DNA of 64,000 nt from CAIXSC01 sp046349935 (GCA_046349935.1 JAXMBK010000003.1:62001-126000); one strand, 5' to 3'; positions 29,631 through 38,493 are shown, counted from the stretch's first letter. Numbers and translations: made by a program. Notes: generated by a model from the letters alone, not told the origin.

Positions 29631-30425
29631 CTACACCGCCACCGGCGCGGGGATGTGCGGATGTGGATCGTAGCCCTCAAGCCGAAAGTCCTCGAAGCGA
29701 AAGTCGAAAATCGACTTCACCTCGGGATTGATCCACATCGTCGGCAATGGCCGCGGCTCGCGCGACAGCTGCAACCGCGTTTGCTCAAGATGATTCAAGT
29801 ACAGGTGAGCGTCGCCGAACGTGTGAATGAACTCCCCGGCCGCCAGTCCGGTGACTTGAGCCGCCATCATGGTCAGCAGAGCGTAGCTGGCGATATTGAA
29901 CGGCACCCCCAAGAACACATCCGCGCTGCGCTGGTACATCTGGCACGACAACCGCCCCTCGGCCACGTAGAACTGAAACAACAAGTGGCAAGGAGGCAGC
30001 TTCATTCTTGGAACGTCGGCGACGTTCCAGGCGCTGACGATGAGTCGCCGCGAGTCGGGGGTGGCACGAATCTGGTGGAGGACGTCGGCGATCTGATCGA
30101 TATGCCCGCCGTCCGGCTTAGGCCACGATCGCCATTGGTAGCCGTACACCGGCCCCAACTCCCCCTGCTCGTCCGCCCACTCATCCCAAATGCTGACTTT
30201 GTTCTCTTTCAGATAGCGAATGTTCGTCGCCCCCTGCAAGAACCACAGCAGTTCGTGAATGATCGAACGCATGTGCAGTTTCTTGGTAGTCAGCAGCGGA
30301 AAGCCGGCCGCCAAATCGAAACGCATCTGGTGCCCGAAGACGCTCAAGGTCCCCGTCCCCGTGCGATCGGTCTTCTGCACCCCCTCGTCGAGGATGCGGC
30401 GGAGCAAGTCGTGATACTGACGCAT
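29631..30425 (-). CDS. thyA: thymidylate synthase
   Basis: 264 residues, the same length as E. coli ThyA. The start MRQYHDLLRR is chosen by homology inside a longer open frame. The catalytic cysteine is Cys146 in PPCHLLFQFYV, the phosphate-binding arginines lie in SRRLIVSAWNV, and HTFGDAHLYLNHLEQ is the conserved C-terminal block. It methylates dUMP to dTMP using methylene-tetrahydrofolate. folA follows with a three-base gap. Presence of ThyA means that ThyX is not required. Confidence 0.98.
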   Translation of the reverse strand: MRQYHDLLRRILDEGVQKTDRTGTGTLSVFGHQMRFDLAAGFPLLTTKKLHMRSIIHELLWFLQGATNIRYLKENKVSIWDEWADEQGELGPVYGYQWRSWPKPDGGHIDQIADVLHQIRATPDSRRLIVSAWNVADVPRMKLPPCHLLFQFYVAEGRLSCQMYQRSADVFLGVPFNIASYALLTMMAAQVTGLAAGEFIHTFGDAHLYLNHLEQTRLQLSREPRPLPTMWINPEVKSIFDFRFEDFRLEGYDPHPHIPAPVAV

Positions 30426-30442
30426 GTGGCGGTCGCTCGCGA

Positions 30443-31648
30443 TCAGAAGGCGGCTTCGAGGATTTTCAAGAGATCGTCGCGAGTGGGCGTGCGCGGCGTC
30501 ATGAGCATCAGTCGTTTGATGGCGAACGCCTTGTCGGCGAATTCCGGCAGTTGCTCGCGTTTCCCGCCCAAGTCGCGAATGCGCGTCGGAATGCCGATCG
30601 CCCGTTGCAGTCGCTCGACCGCCGCGATCGCCCTTTCGGCCGCCTCCGTTTCGTCCAGCCCCTCTACCGACTCTCCCAGCAGCCGCGCGATGCGCGCCAG
30701 TTGCTGCTTGCGGACCGGCAACACGAACCGCATGCAATGCGGCAACAACAGGCCGTTCCCCGCGCCGTGCGAACAGTGCAACACGCCGCCTAATGGATAC
30801 TCGAGCGCATGAACGACCGCGACGGCGCAGTTGGAGAACGCCAAGCCGGCCGTCGTCGCGGCCAGCGCCATGCCGTGTCGCGCCGCGCGCTGACTCGGCT
30901 CGCGGACCGCCGTCTCCAAATGCCGGCCGACCCACTCGATCGCCTTCTCCGCCAGCGCTCCGCCCAACGGATTCGCGCCTTCGTAAGCCGCCGTCTCGCC
31001 TGGCGCCAATTGCAAATCGCGATAGTCGGTCGCCAAATAGGCTTCGATGGCATGCGTGAGCGCGTCGATGCCGCTATCGGCCGTCACCTTCGGCGGACAA
31101 GTGTAGGTGAGTTCCGGGTCGACGAGCGCAACGGCGGGCCGCAAGTATTGACTGAGCGTACTCACCTTGAGATGCGCGTCCGTGTCGGTCACGACGGCCG
31201 CGTGCGACACTTCACTGCCGGTCCCCGCCGTGGTCGGCACACACACCAGCGGCGTCACCGGCCCCGGCACACGGTCCCAGCCGAAATAGTCGCGCGGCGA
31301 ACCGCCGTGCGCCTGGACGGCGGCGCACACTTTCGCCAAGTCCATATTGCTCCCGCCGCCCAAGCCGACGATCGCATCGGGCCCAAACGACTTCGCCAAC
31401 TCGATCGTGCGGAGCGCCGCGTCGAGCGACGGTTCGGGCTCGCCGCCGTCGAACACGGCGACCTCACAGCCAGCGTCCGCGAGCGGCCTGCGGACGGCCT
31501 CGAGCACCCCGACGGCGGCCAACACCTGGTCGGTGACGATGAGGATCCGTCGCCACCGTCGGCGGGAGACCAAGTCCCCCAGCGACTTGACGGCGCCTTC
31601 GCCGAAGAAAAGCTGCCCTGACGAATGAAAATTCCAGGTCGTTCGCAT
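30443..31648 (-). CDS. iron-containing alcohol dehydrogenase
   Basis: 401 residues of the Fe-ADH (type III) family. The nucleotide-binding GGGSNMD is at 97-103 and PTTAGTGSEVSHAAV at 138-152. Metal ligands are Asp195, His199 (GIDALTHAIEAY), His280 (VVHALEYPLG) and His294 (CSHGAGNG). All four are kept, so the enzyme should be active. Substrates range from short alcohols to hydroxybutyrate, and the sequence does not settle which. It lies nine bases after the small protein gene and 17 before thyA, apparently in one operon. Confidence 0.93.
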   Translation of the reverse strand: MRTTWNFHSSGQLFFGEGAVKSLGDLVSRRRWRRILIVTDQVLAAVGVLEAVRRPLADAGCEVAVFDGGEPEPSLDAALRTIELAKSFGPDAIVGLGGGSNMDLAKVCAAVQAHGGSPRDYFGWDRVPGPVTPLVCVPTTAGTGSEVSHAAVVTDTDAHLKVSTLSQYLRPAVALVDPELTYTCPPKVTADSGIDALTHAIEAYLATDYRDLQLAPGETAAYEGANPLGGALAEKAIEWVGRHLETAVREPSQRAARHGMALAATTAGLAFSNCAVAVVHALEYPLGGVLHCSHGAGNGLLLPHCMRFVLPVRKQQLARIARLLGESVEGLDETEAAERAIAAVERLQRAIGIPTRIRDLGGKREQLPEFADKAFAIKRLMLMTPRTPTRDDLLKILEAAF

Positions 31649-31657
31649 CGCGCGGCC

Positions 31658-31918
31658 TCAGGCCTTGTCCGAGAATTTCTGGATGAACTTGGCGACGATT
31701 TCCGGATTGTCTTGCTCGACCAGATTGTCGATCTGCGCCGCCGGGACGTTGAGGTTTTCCAAGTGCGTGCGCAGCAACTTCCAACACTGCTGACGTTTCT
31801 TCCCCGTCGATAAATACAGCTCGGTGACCAACTCCTGCAGCCGCTGCACGGCGATCGCATCGCGATTGTCGTAGTAGCGCTTGATCACCTTTTCCTGGTA
31901 GCGAGTCCGTTTCTCCAT
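31658..31918 (-). CDS. small conserved-looking helical protein
   Basis: 86 residues (MEKRTRYQEKVIKRYYDNRD...), highly charged and predicted all-helical, with no signal peptide or membrane segment. A perfect AGGAGG precedes the ATG by six bases, strong support for translation. It opens a run of five closely spaced genes that continues with Fe-ADH, thyA, folA and the phosphoesterase. I do not recognise the family. The size and basic N-terminus could suit a nucleic-acid or protein-binding adaptor. Confidence 0.85.
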   Translation of the reverse strand: MEKRTRYQEKVIKRYYDNRDAIAVQRLQELVTELYLSTGKKRQQCWKLLRTHLENLNVPAAQIDNLVEQDNPEIVAKFIQKFSDKA

Positions 31919-32040
31919 GACGTGCCTCCTGCGAATGAGCGATCGGGAACCTAACCGTCTCGTATGGTGGCAAAATCAGCGGGGCGGGGGAAGGGGCGAG
32001 TGAGCGACAAACGCCGGGGCGACGGCGTATGGCGCGAGTC

Positions 32041-32123
32041 GTTTAACCCGCAGCCGCCAGGCGAGGACCTCGCCGTCGTCGATTCTCATCCAGTTCCGCC
32101 TCGCCTTCGGCTGCGGGTTAAAC
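32041..32123. repeat. long palindromic element (GTTTAACC family)
   Basis: GTTTAACCCGCAGCCG (32041-32056) is repeated inverted at 32108-32123. Inside lies a second pair, GGCGAGG (32060-32066) and CCTCGCC (32099-32105). The 83 bases could fold into one long hairpin. It sits between the esterase gene and the small protein gene, outside any coding frame. I associate this arm sequence with dispersed intergenic repeats of planctomycetes. Confidence 0.75.
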
Positions 32124-32156
32124 GAGGACGTCTGAGAACTCGAAACAAACGAGTCG

Positions 32157-33182
32157 TTAGTGCCGCTGGTACGTTCGCAAGAACGCCTCCACCGTCGGCT
32201 CCCCTGTGAGGTACCCGAGCGACGCGAGGAAGCGGTCCATCTGCGTCGTCGTTTCGCGAAAATACTTGTTCCCCTCGCGGCCGTAGTTGAAGAAGCCGTG
32301 TGGTTGCCCTGGGAAACTCGACAGTTCGCACCGGTTTCCACTCGCCTTCATCCGCTTGCAAAACGCCTCCGCCGTCGCGAAGGGGACGGTCGAATCGGCC
32401 CGTCCGTGAAAGATGATTGCAGGCGAGGCGCCCGCCACAATGTGATGGGCCGGCGACAACGACTCAGGTTCGCCGCCGAGCCGCTCGCGGTTCGAACGAG
32501 CCCCGAAACCGCCGAAGTCCTCGCCCTCCAGCGGCGCCAGCACCAGCGCAGGATTGAACAACACGAGCGCATTAGGGCGCGACGAAACATGCGCGTCGTC
32601 GGATAGTTCATCGTAGCCCGGCAACGTCGCCGTCGCGGCCGCCAAGTGACCGCCGGCCGACCCGCCGCCCGCGGCGATGCGCTGGGGATCGATTCCCCAC
32701 TGCCGCGCATGGGACCGCACGAAGCGAATCGCCGACTTCGCATCCGCCACGCACTGCGTCGGCTTCACCCGATGCCGCGAGCCCACTCGATAGTCGGCTG
32801 CGATCGCAATCATCCCGCGCGACGCCAGATACTCGCAATGCGACCGAAACTGTTCGGGCGTTCCCGACTGCCAGCCGCCGCCGAAGAAGAAGACGATGGC
32901 CGGACGCGCATCCTCGGGTCGATGCCCCGTCGGCTCGTAAACGTAGAGCTTAAGCTCCACGTCGCCGACCTTTTTATAGGTCTCCGCGCGACTGCCTGCC
33001 ATCCGCGGTGGATAACTGGCGGCTTGCTTCCCCTTGTCATTCTGGCTGAAGGCCGCCGTGGTTATCGCCAGACAGGCGACGAACCAACCGCACGTCGAAA
33101 TTCGCACCCACCACGCCTGACTCGCCCTTGGCAGCATCCGCCGGCCCCTTGTCGAACTGAACCCCAGAATCTGCGATGTCAT
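32157..33182 (-). CDS. secreted alpha/beta hydrolase, esterase/lipase-like
   Basis: 341 residues from MTSQILGFSS; the ATG overlaps the stop of the upstream gene as ATGA. A signal or anchor segment (ISTCGWFVACLAITTAAFS) ends near residue 47. The hydrolase core has the oxyanion-loop block FFFGGGWQSG, the nucleophile elbow GGSAGGHLAA, an aspartate in FHGRADSTVPF and a histidine in GQPHGFFN, a full Ser-Asp-His triad. Family members cleave carboxylic esters, often acetyl groups on polysaccharides. The substrate is unknown. The overlap makes translation coupled to the BRCT/MerR/TPR gene, an odd partner for an exported enzyme. Confidence 0.88.
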   Translation of the reverse strand: MTSQILGFSSTRGRRMLPRASQAWWVRISTCGWFVACLAITTAAFSQNDKGKQAASYPPRMAGSRAETYKKVGDVELKLYVYEPTGHRPEDARPAIVFFFGGGWQSGTPEQFRSHCEYLASRGMIAIAADYRVGSRHRVKPTQCVADAKSAIRFVRSHARQWGIDPQRIAAGGGSAGGHLAAATATLPGYDELSDDAHVSSRPNALVLFNPALVLAPLEGEDFGGFGARSNRERLGGEPESLSPAHHIVAGASPAIIFHGRADSTVPFATAEAFCKRMKASGNRCELSSFPGQPHGFFNYGREGNKYFRETTTQMDRFLASLGYLTGEPTVEAFLRTYQRH

Positions 33183-34462
33183 GCTTCGTCGACGGCTTCG
33201 TCCGCGAACTCGCCCAGCCGTCTGCGCGCATCCTCGGCCCAGGGACTGCCCGGAGTCAACTCCAGGAACGCTCGCCAATGCGTCTCAGCGTCCGCTCGTC
33301 GGCCCAGTTCGTCGAGCGTGCGGGCCAGGTGATAGTGAGCGTCGGGATAGTCGCCGTGATGCTGCAGCGCCCCGGTAAACGCAGCCACCGCCAACTCGGG
33401 CTGCCCCAATTCCACCAACAGGCATCCCAAATTGGCCCGCGCTTCGACATAGTCTTCGTCCAGCTCGATCGCCATAAAGTAGCGTTCGCGGGCCGCCGTC
33501 AAATCGCCCGTCCGATACAGCACTTCGGCCAATTGGAAACAGATCTCCGCCCGCGGCCCTTCCGCCGCCAGCGCCGCTCGGTAGTACTCGACCGCCGTCT
33601 CCCACTGCTCGTCGTCTTCCGCCTGCGCCGCATACTGCAACAGCACGTCGGCCGGCGGCGGCGGTTCTTGAGCTTGCGGAAAGGCGAGCACCGCGGCGTC
33701 GTCGTTGGACCTTCGGCCGTCGCCGCGCTCCTCCGACTCGGACGCCGACTTCGCCTCAAGCGATTCAAAGTCGATGCGTCGTTGCCCGCCCGGTTCGATC
33801 AGTCCCTCTCCCTGCCGCAGCAGCAGCTGCCGGCCCTCCACGATCACCGACAACTGCGCCAACGGCCGCTCGACATCCGGCACATACCGCGCGAGCTCGG
33901 CGAGCTTCCGTTCGATGACGGCGGGCGAGGCGCCGGCGGCGACGAGTTGCGCCAGGCGCCGCGCGGTGGCGACTTCTTGGAAGTCGAAATAAGGCAGACG
34001 ATGCACTTCGCGCACCGGCACGATGAGTCCGCGGCGATGCCAACGACGAATGGTCGCCACCGAGACGCTCAACAGTTGAGCGAGCATCGCGGGGGTGTAG
34101 AGCCGTCGGACGTGCGTTTCGTTCTCGACAAGTCCCAACCGCTGCCAGAGGGTCGTCTCGGAGACGATCTCCAGCCGCCCCTCGGCCGCCGCGGTGCGGG
34201 CCTCGTCGGGCAGCAATTCGTCTTCGTGCTCTCCCAAGGGCAGTTCGTCTGCGCCGATGACGACCAGATTGACCGACTGCCCATCGTATTCGTCGTGCAT
34301 CGTGCCGCCATGCTGGCGGACCAACGCCTGCACCTCGCGACGCGACATGCCGCCCAAGCGCCCGACGAACCAAACGTGGCGGCCATCCAGAGCCAAAACA
34401 AGCGAGGGAGACTCGCCGCCCGGCGCGTCCCCCTCGATTTCAATCTCGGCATCCCCCGTCAT
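33179..34462 (-). CDS. BRCT / MerR-type HTH / TPR fusion protein
   Basis: 427 residues with three parts. Residues 24-110 look like a BRCT domain (VWFVGRLGGMSRREVQALVR then a GGT turn and VNLVVIG). Residues 118-177 are a MerR-like helix-turn-helix (LYTPAMLAQLLSVSVATIRR and LIVPVREVHRLPYFDF). From 270 on there are at least four TPR repeats (WETAVEYYRAALAAEG, DYVEARANLGCLLVELGQPE). No catalytic motif is present. BRCT usually binds phosphopeptides or DNA ends, and the HTH binds DNA. The protein could link DNA-damage or chromosome signals to transcription, but that is inference. The stop overlaps the esterase start (ATGA). Confidence 0.88.
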   Translation of the reverse strand: MTGDAEIEIEGDAPGGESPSLVLALDGRHVWFVGRLGGMSRREVQALVRQHGGTMHDEYDGQSVNLVVIGADELPLGEHEDELLPDEARTAAAEGRLEIVSETTLWQRLGLVENETHVRRLYTPAMLAQLLSVSVATIRRWHRRGLIVPVREVHRLPYFDFQEVATARRLAQLVAAGASPAVIERKLAELARYVPDVERPLAQLSVIVEGRQLLLRQGEGLIEPGGQRRIDFESLEAKSASESEERGDGRRSNDDAAVLAFPQAQEPPPPADVLLQYAAQAEDDEQWETAVEYYRAALAAEGPRAEICFQLAEVLYRTGDLTAARERYFMAIELDEDYVEARANLGCLLVELGQPELAVAAFTGALQHHGDYPDAHYHLARTLDELGRRADAETHWRAFLELTPGSPWAEDARRRLGEFADEAVDEA

Positions 34463-34522
34463 ATCGCCAGCCCCTTGCGCGTCAGCCTCCCGCCGCGCGC
34501 CGGTTGTTGGTCGAGCGCGTCT

Positions 34523-36151
34523 TTAGGCCGACTTCGGCCGTTGCGGAATGCGAATGCCACGATTCAAACCTCCCGAGCCCGGTTGGAGCAACCCCGGCGC
34601 GGCGGGTGCGGCCGGATTCAGATCGAGTTGCTGCGACTTGCCGGCCGGTTTTGCGGCTTCCGCGGGCTTCTCAACCGGCTTGTCGGCCGGCTTCTTGGCT
34701 TTCGTCGCATCGTCGCCGTTCGCGGGTCCATCCAAGCGAGGCGGCTTGTCGGCTTCCGTCGCCGGCGCCTCTTCCCCCGTCACTTCCTCTTCGGCCGTCG
34801 CCTGCTGCTCGGTCGGCGTTTCCACTTTCGGCGCGGCAGCCCTCGGAGCTGGAGTCGACGTCTTGGGCTTCGTCGGCGTCGACGGAACCTTGCGCACCGA
34901 AGTCGGCGGCAACGCCCGCGGCGGCGCCGGTTCATACACGATCTCGTTGCCGTACTCGTCGATCGGAATCCGCATCACGACCGTACGCGGCACTTTCTGC
35001 ACCGTCTCATACGGCACCCACTTGCTCACCGTACGCGGTTCGCGAATCGTTTGGATCTCGGTCTCGTACTTCAGCACCTTGACGCGATACGGCTCGACCC
35101 GTTCTTCATACTCGATCCGCTGCGTCTGCACCGGCACCTTCCGCACGCGTTCTTCGGTAATCCACTTGCAGACCTGCACCGGCACCTTTTCCACGATCCG
35201 CTCCGTCACCGGTCGCTGCACCTTGTACGGAATCTCCCGCACTTCTTCCTGCTGCTCCATGCGGCAGACCTTGTACGGAATCCGATTCGTCACCACTTCG
35301 TCGTGATAGCGAGTGACTTGGACGGGCACCTGCTGGGTCACGACTTTGGCTTGGTACTGAGTGATCGGGACCTGCTGGGCCACGACGTTCGGCACATACT
35401 GCGTCTGCACCTGATACGTGCCCGGCAACTGCGTGGGCACCCAGTGCAATCCGCCGCGATGCCACACCGGCGCCCCCGTCGTCGGCTCGGGATAATAAGC
35501 CCCTTGCACCCAGCGCAACCGAGTCCGCACGGCGCCCGGCTGATAGGCGTAGCTGTTCACGTACCCGCCCTGATCGACGTACTGCGTCTGCACCGACGTC
35601 ACCGGCTCATACGCCGTGTACTGCTGGTCTTGCAGCACGGTCTCATTCACCGCTCGACGCACCACCTGCTGCTGTTCTTGCACCCGCTCTTCCCACACTG
35701 GACGCTGGACGACGTAGCGTTCTTGGCGAGTATGCGTCTCTTCCACGTAGGTCACGCGGTCGTAGGATTCCTCCCGATATTCCGTCTCCCACACCGGCCG
35801 GCGCACCGTGTAACGCTCTTCGCGTTCATCCGTCTCGATGACGGGCCGAGCGACCGTATAGCGACGCTCGCGCTGCTCTTCTTCCCACACCGGCTTGCGG
35901 ACCGTGATTTCGCGTTCTTCGAACTGCGTTTCCGTCTCCAGTCGATGGACGACCACCGGCTTCTCGTCGTAGACCGTCTTCTGCACGACGCGATAGCTCT
36001 GGCACTCTTGCGCCGCCAACGGCAGCGTGTACGCCACCGGCAGTGCGCACGCCAACACGCCGCCCATCACGGCCCAGCGCCGCCAGGCGGCCGCGAGGGA
36101 ACGCATCATCGAACGCACCTTACGACGCTGTGGGTGTTCATTGGTGTACAT
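34523..36151 (-). CDS. YTV-repeat cell-surface protein
   Basis: 542 residues. The ATG follows an AAGGGGGGC ribosome-binding site. A signal peptide (AVMGGVLACALPVAYTLPLAA) ends near residue 47. Then come repeated charged strands of the YTV type: RRYTVARPVIETDEREERYT and VRRPVWETEY, then RYVVQRPVWEE. A second set follows (IPYKVQRPVTERIVEKVPVQ). The last 120 residues are Pro/Ala/Lys low complexity. YTV-domain proteins are known from the protein cell wall fraction of Rhodopirellula baltica. This one is therefore probably an envelope structural protein. The 321 bases upstream are AT-rich in places and should carry its promoter. Confidence 0.88.
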   Translation of the reverse strand: MYTNEHPQRRKVRSMMRSLAAAWRRWAVMGGVLACALPVAYTLPLAAQECQSYRVVQKTVYDEKPVVVHRLETETQFEEREITVRKPVWEEEQRERRYTVARPVIETDEREERYTVRRPVWETEYREESYDRVTYVEETHTRQERYVVQRPVWEERVQEQQQVVRRAVNETVLQDQQYTAYEPVTSVQTQYVDQGGYVNSYAYQPGAVRTRLRWVQGAYYPEPTTGAPVWHRGGLHWVPTQLPGTYQVQTQYVPNVVAQQVPITQYQAKVVTQQVPVQVTRYHDEVVTNRIPYKVCRMEQQEEVREIPYKVQRPVTERIVEKVPVQVCKWITEERVRKVPVQTQRIEYEERVEPYRVKVLKYETEIQTIREPRTVSKWVPYETVQKVPRTVVMRIPIDEYGNEIVYEPAPPRALPPTSVRKVPSTPTKPKTSTPAPRAAAPKVETPTEQQATAEEEVTGEEAPATEADKPPRLDGPANGDDATKAKKPADKPVEKPAEAAKPAGKSQQLDLNPAAPAAPGLLQPGSGGLNRGIRIPQRPKSA

Positions 36152-36472
36152 GGCTTGCCCCCCTTATCCGAGCATCCCCCCGCGAATCGGCCGACGCCAC
36201 GCCGGCCATCAGCGTGGGGCTATCGCGACCTGCGTGGAGCGACTATCCCGAAGAATTGTGCTAACCGCCAGTTTGCCCGAACGGCCGTTTCTCAGCAAAC
36301 ACTTTTTCAACGTGGGAGCCAAACAACAAGCAACAACCACAACCCACAAAAGCACTTAAGATGACAGAAAAAAATCTAAATTTTTTGCCGCAAGTTGCCG
36401 ACGAGGGGCGTTTGGCGCTGCGCCGGCGCGAAGTTTTTTCGCCGAGAAGCCGACTCGACTGCTAACTGCAAG
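36152..36472. other. intergenic region with AT-rich patch
   Basis: 321 bases between the YTV gene start and the end of the HEAT-repeat gene, both on the minus strand. No coding frame is credible. Around 36358-36388 there is an A/T tract (AAAAAAATCTAAATTTTTT) that stands out from the GC-rich surroundings and could be an UP element or promoter for the YTV gene. I could not assign a confident -35/-10 pair. Confidence 0.5.
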
Positions 36473-37528
36473 CTACTTTGCGGAAGAGCTGGCGTCCATC
36501 CTGTGCAGCGTTTCTTCCGCCACCAACGTCACAGCGCGCGACAAGCCGGCCTGCGGCAGCTTTTCGATCGCCGCTCGCAATTGCGCCACCTCGGCGCGGT
36601 CCGCCTTTCCCTGACGTTCCGCCAACAGTTCGGCGGCACGCATGCCGTTCACGAGCACGCTCAGTCGTTTGGCTTCCTGGTTCGACGCCTTCGTCTCTCC
36701 CTTGATCGACTCGCTGCTTTGCGGGTCCAGCATCTCCAGCAGCACCGTCGTACAACGTGGATCGCCCTGCCGCGCCAATCCGGTCGCCGCATTGAACCGA
36801 GCGTTGGGGTAAGCGTCGTGCAACATCTGCTCCAACCGCTCCGTCGCTGCATCGCCTCCCAGAATCCCCAGCGCAAACGCGGCGCGCGAACGCACCTCGG
36901 GATACAGATTCTCGGGATCGTCGCCCGTCGCCACGACTTTCGACGCTTCCAAAAGCGAGTCTCGCAACGGCTGTGAATCTCGCAGCGATTCGGGACCCCG
37001 CGTGCTGATCACGAGCGCCAGCGCTTCGATCGCCGCCGCCCGCACGTGGATTTCCTCCGGCGATTTCTGCTGATTCGCGGCTTCGATCAACGTCGGCAAC
37101 ACCTCTTCCACGCGAAACTCGCCCAACATCCGACACAAGTACACGCGCAGCTTCAGCCGCACCGGGTCGACGCTCCCCGACGCCATCTCCGTCTTCAGCA
37201 CCTCCGCCAACTCCTGCGCGAGTTCGACGTCGTCCTTCAGCTTGTCATACTGCGGATCGCGCAGCAGGTCGGCCAGCGAACTGGCTTTCTGCCAGCTGGA
37301 ATTATTGAGCTTCTTCAGGTCGCGCACCAATTCGTGGGGCTGACTGCCGGCGCTCGCGAGCCAGCTGAACATCAGCCACACCAACACGATGACGCTGACG
37401 ATGAGCATCGGGATCAGGAACAACTGCAACAGGAAGCCGGCGCTGGGCGGTTTCACCGCGGGCAGAACATCCTCCGGCGAAGAGGGGCCGCGTTCAGGCA
37501 AGTGGTCGGACTCCGGCTGCGTCGTCAT
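36473..37528 (-). CDS. membrane-anchored HEAT-repeat protein
   Basis: 351 residues starting MTTQPESDHL; GGGAG is well placed upstream. The N-terminal 30 residues are cytoplasmic and polar. A single membrane helix follows at about 31-59 (FLLQLFLIPMLIVSVIVLVWL). The rest is alpha-helical with HEAT-like units (VRSRAAFALGILGGDAATER, ARFNAATGLARQGDPRCTTV). Such scaffolds bind partner proteins. The orientation suggests an exported C-terminal part. The function is unknown. It diverges from the lipoate ligase-like gene across 180 bases. Confidence 0.85.
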   Translation of the reverse strand: MTTQPESDHLPERGPSSPEDVLPAVKPPSAGFLLQLFLIPMLIVSVIVLVWLMFSWLASAGSQPHELVRDLKKLNNSSWQKASSLADLLRDPQYDKLKDDVELAQELAEVLKTEMASGSVDPVRLKLRVYLCRMLGEFRVEEVLPTLIEAANQQKSPEEIHVRAAAIEALALVISTRGPESLRDSQPLRDSLLEASKVVATGDDPENLYPEVRSRAAFALGILGGDAATERLEQMLHDAYPNARFNAATGLARQGDPRCTTVLLEMLDPQSSESIKGETKASNQEAKRLSVLVNGMRAAELLAERQGKADRAEVAQLRAAIEKLPQAGLSRAVTLVAEETLHRMDASSSAK

Positions 37529-37708
37529 GGTGCAATCTCCCGAGCGAAACGGCGCCCCCCCTCCCCATCTCGTCGAGTTCAGGCACGCCTCGTTACAGTG
37601 TAGGAGCGAGGTGCGGGGATCAAAAGGGGCGACGCCTCGACCGATTCGCGTCCCGCTCCGTTTCGCGTCCCTGACTCGCCATTTTGGTCGCGCCAAAACC
37701 ATCGCCTC

Positions 37709-38428
37709 ATGCTGCTTCTAGACCTCACTTTACCCACCCCGGCCGAAAACCTGGCGCTCGACGAAGCCCTGTTGGAAGAAGCCGAGGACGGACGCGGGCC
37801 TCAGCGCGTGCTGCGACTTTGGGAGTCGCCTGATTTCGTCGTCGTCCTCGGTCGGTCGTGCCGTTTCCGCGACGAGTCGCAATGGGAGCGATGTCAAGCC
37901 GCGGGCGTGCCCGTGTTGCGTCGCGCCAGCGGCGGCGGCACCGTGCTGCTCGGCCCCGGTTGCCTCGTCTACACGGTGCTCGTCCCCTACAGCGACCGCC
38001 CGGAACTCCAGTTGATCGAACGGGCCCACCAATTCGTGCTCGGCCGTCTGCTCGACGCCCTGCAACCGCATCTCCCCGCGTTGACGCTGCAAGGCACCAG
38101 CGACTTGACGCTCGAGGGCCGCAAGTTTTCCGGCAACAGCCTGCGTTGCAAGCGCGACCACCTCCTGTACCACGGCACGCTGCTGTACGACTTCCCGCTC
38201 GCGAAGGTCGGCGAATTGCTCGGCGCTCCTGCGCGCCAACCCGATTATCGCCAAAACCGCTCGCACGTCGACTTCGTCCGCAACCTGCCTCTCGACGCCG
38301 TCACGCTCCGCTCGTCCCTCATCGCCGCCTGGAGCGCCATGGAACCGCTCACCGCCTGGCCCGAATCGCGCACGCGACAACTGGTCGCCGAACGTTACGC
38401 GCAAGATGCCTGGAACCAACGGCTGTAG
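37709..38428 (+). CDS. lipoate-protein ligase A family protein
   Basis: 239 residues of the BPL/LplA/LipB fold. The ligand-binding signature RRASGGGTVLLGPG is at about 70-83. The conserved lysine block GRKFSGNSLRCKRDHLLYHG follows, then TLLYDFPL. Length and motifs fit the LplA or octanoyltransferase (LipM-like) group acting on lipoyl domains of 2-oxoacid dehydrogenases or GcvH. The usual C-terminal accessory domain of E. coli LplA is missing, so transfer rather than full ligase activity is possible. No dehydrogenase gene is adjacent. Confidence 0.85.
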   Translation: MLLLDLTLPTPAENLALDEALLEEAEDGRGPQRVLRLWESPDFVVVLGRSCRFRDESQWERCQAAGVPVLRRASGGGTVLLGPGCLVYTVLVPYSDRPELQLIERAHQFVLGRLLDALQPHLPALTLQGTSDLTLEGRKFSGNSLRCKRDHLLYHGTLLYDFPLAKVGELLGAPARQPDYRQNRSHVDFVRNLPLDAVTLRSSLIAAWSAMEPLTAWPESRTRQLVAERYAQDAWNQRL

Positions 38429-38456
38429 GCGGCAGGGCCGGCCAAGCGAGTGGTAG

Positions 38457-38493
38457 GGTGGGCCAAGCGAGGCTTGGCGAGCGCGGGCCCACC
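38457..38493. repeat. palindromic repeat (GGTGGGCC family)
   Basis: GGTGGGCC (38457-38464) pairs with GGCCCACC (38486-38493), with an inner stem CCAAGC (38463-38468) and GCTTGG (38472-38477). It lies between converging genes and could also act as a bidirectional transcription barrier. I associate the sequence with dispersed repeats in planctomycete genomes. Confidence 0.6.

Noticed and set aside
33176..36364. 1062-codon open frame on the plus strand opposite the YTV and BRCT/HTH/TPR genes
   Set aside because: It is an antisense shadow of high-GC coding sequence. Its translation is Arg/His/Leu-rich with no domain, and both opposite-strand genes have clear families, signals and ribosome-binding sites.
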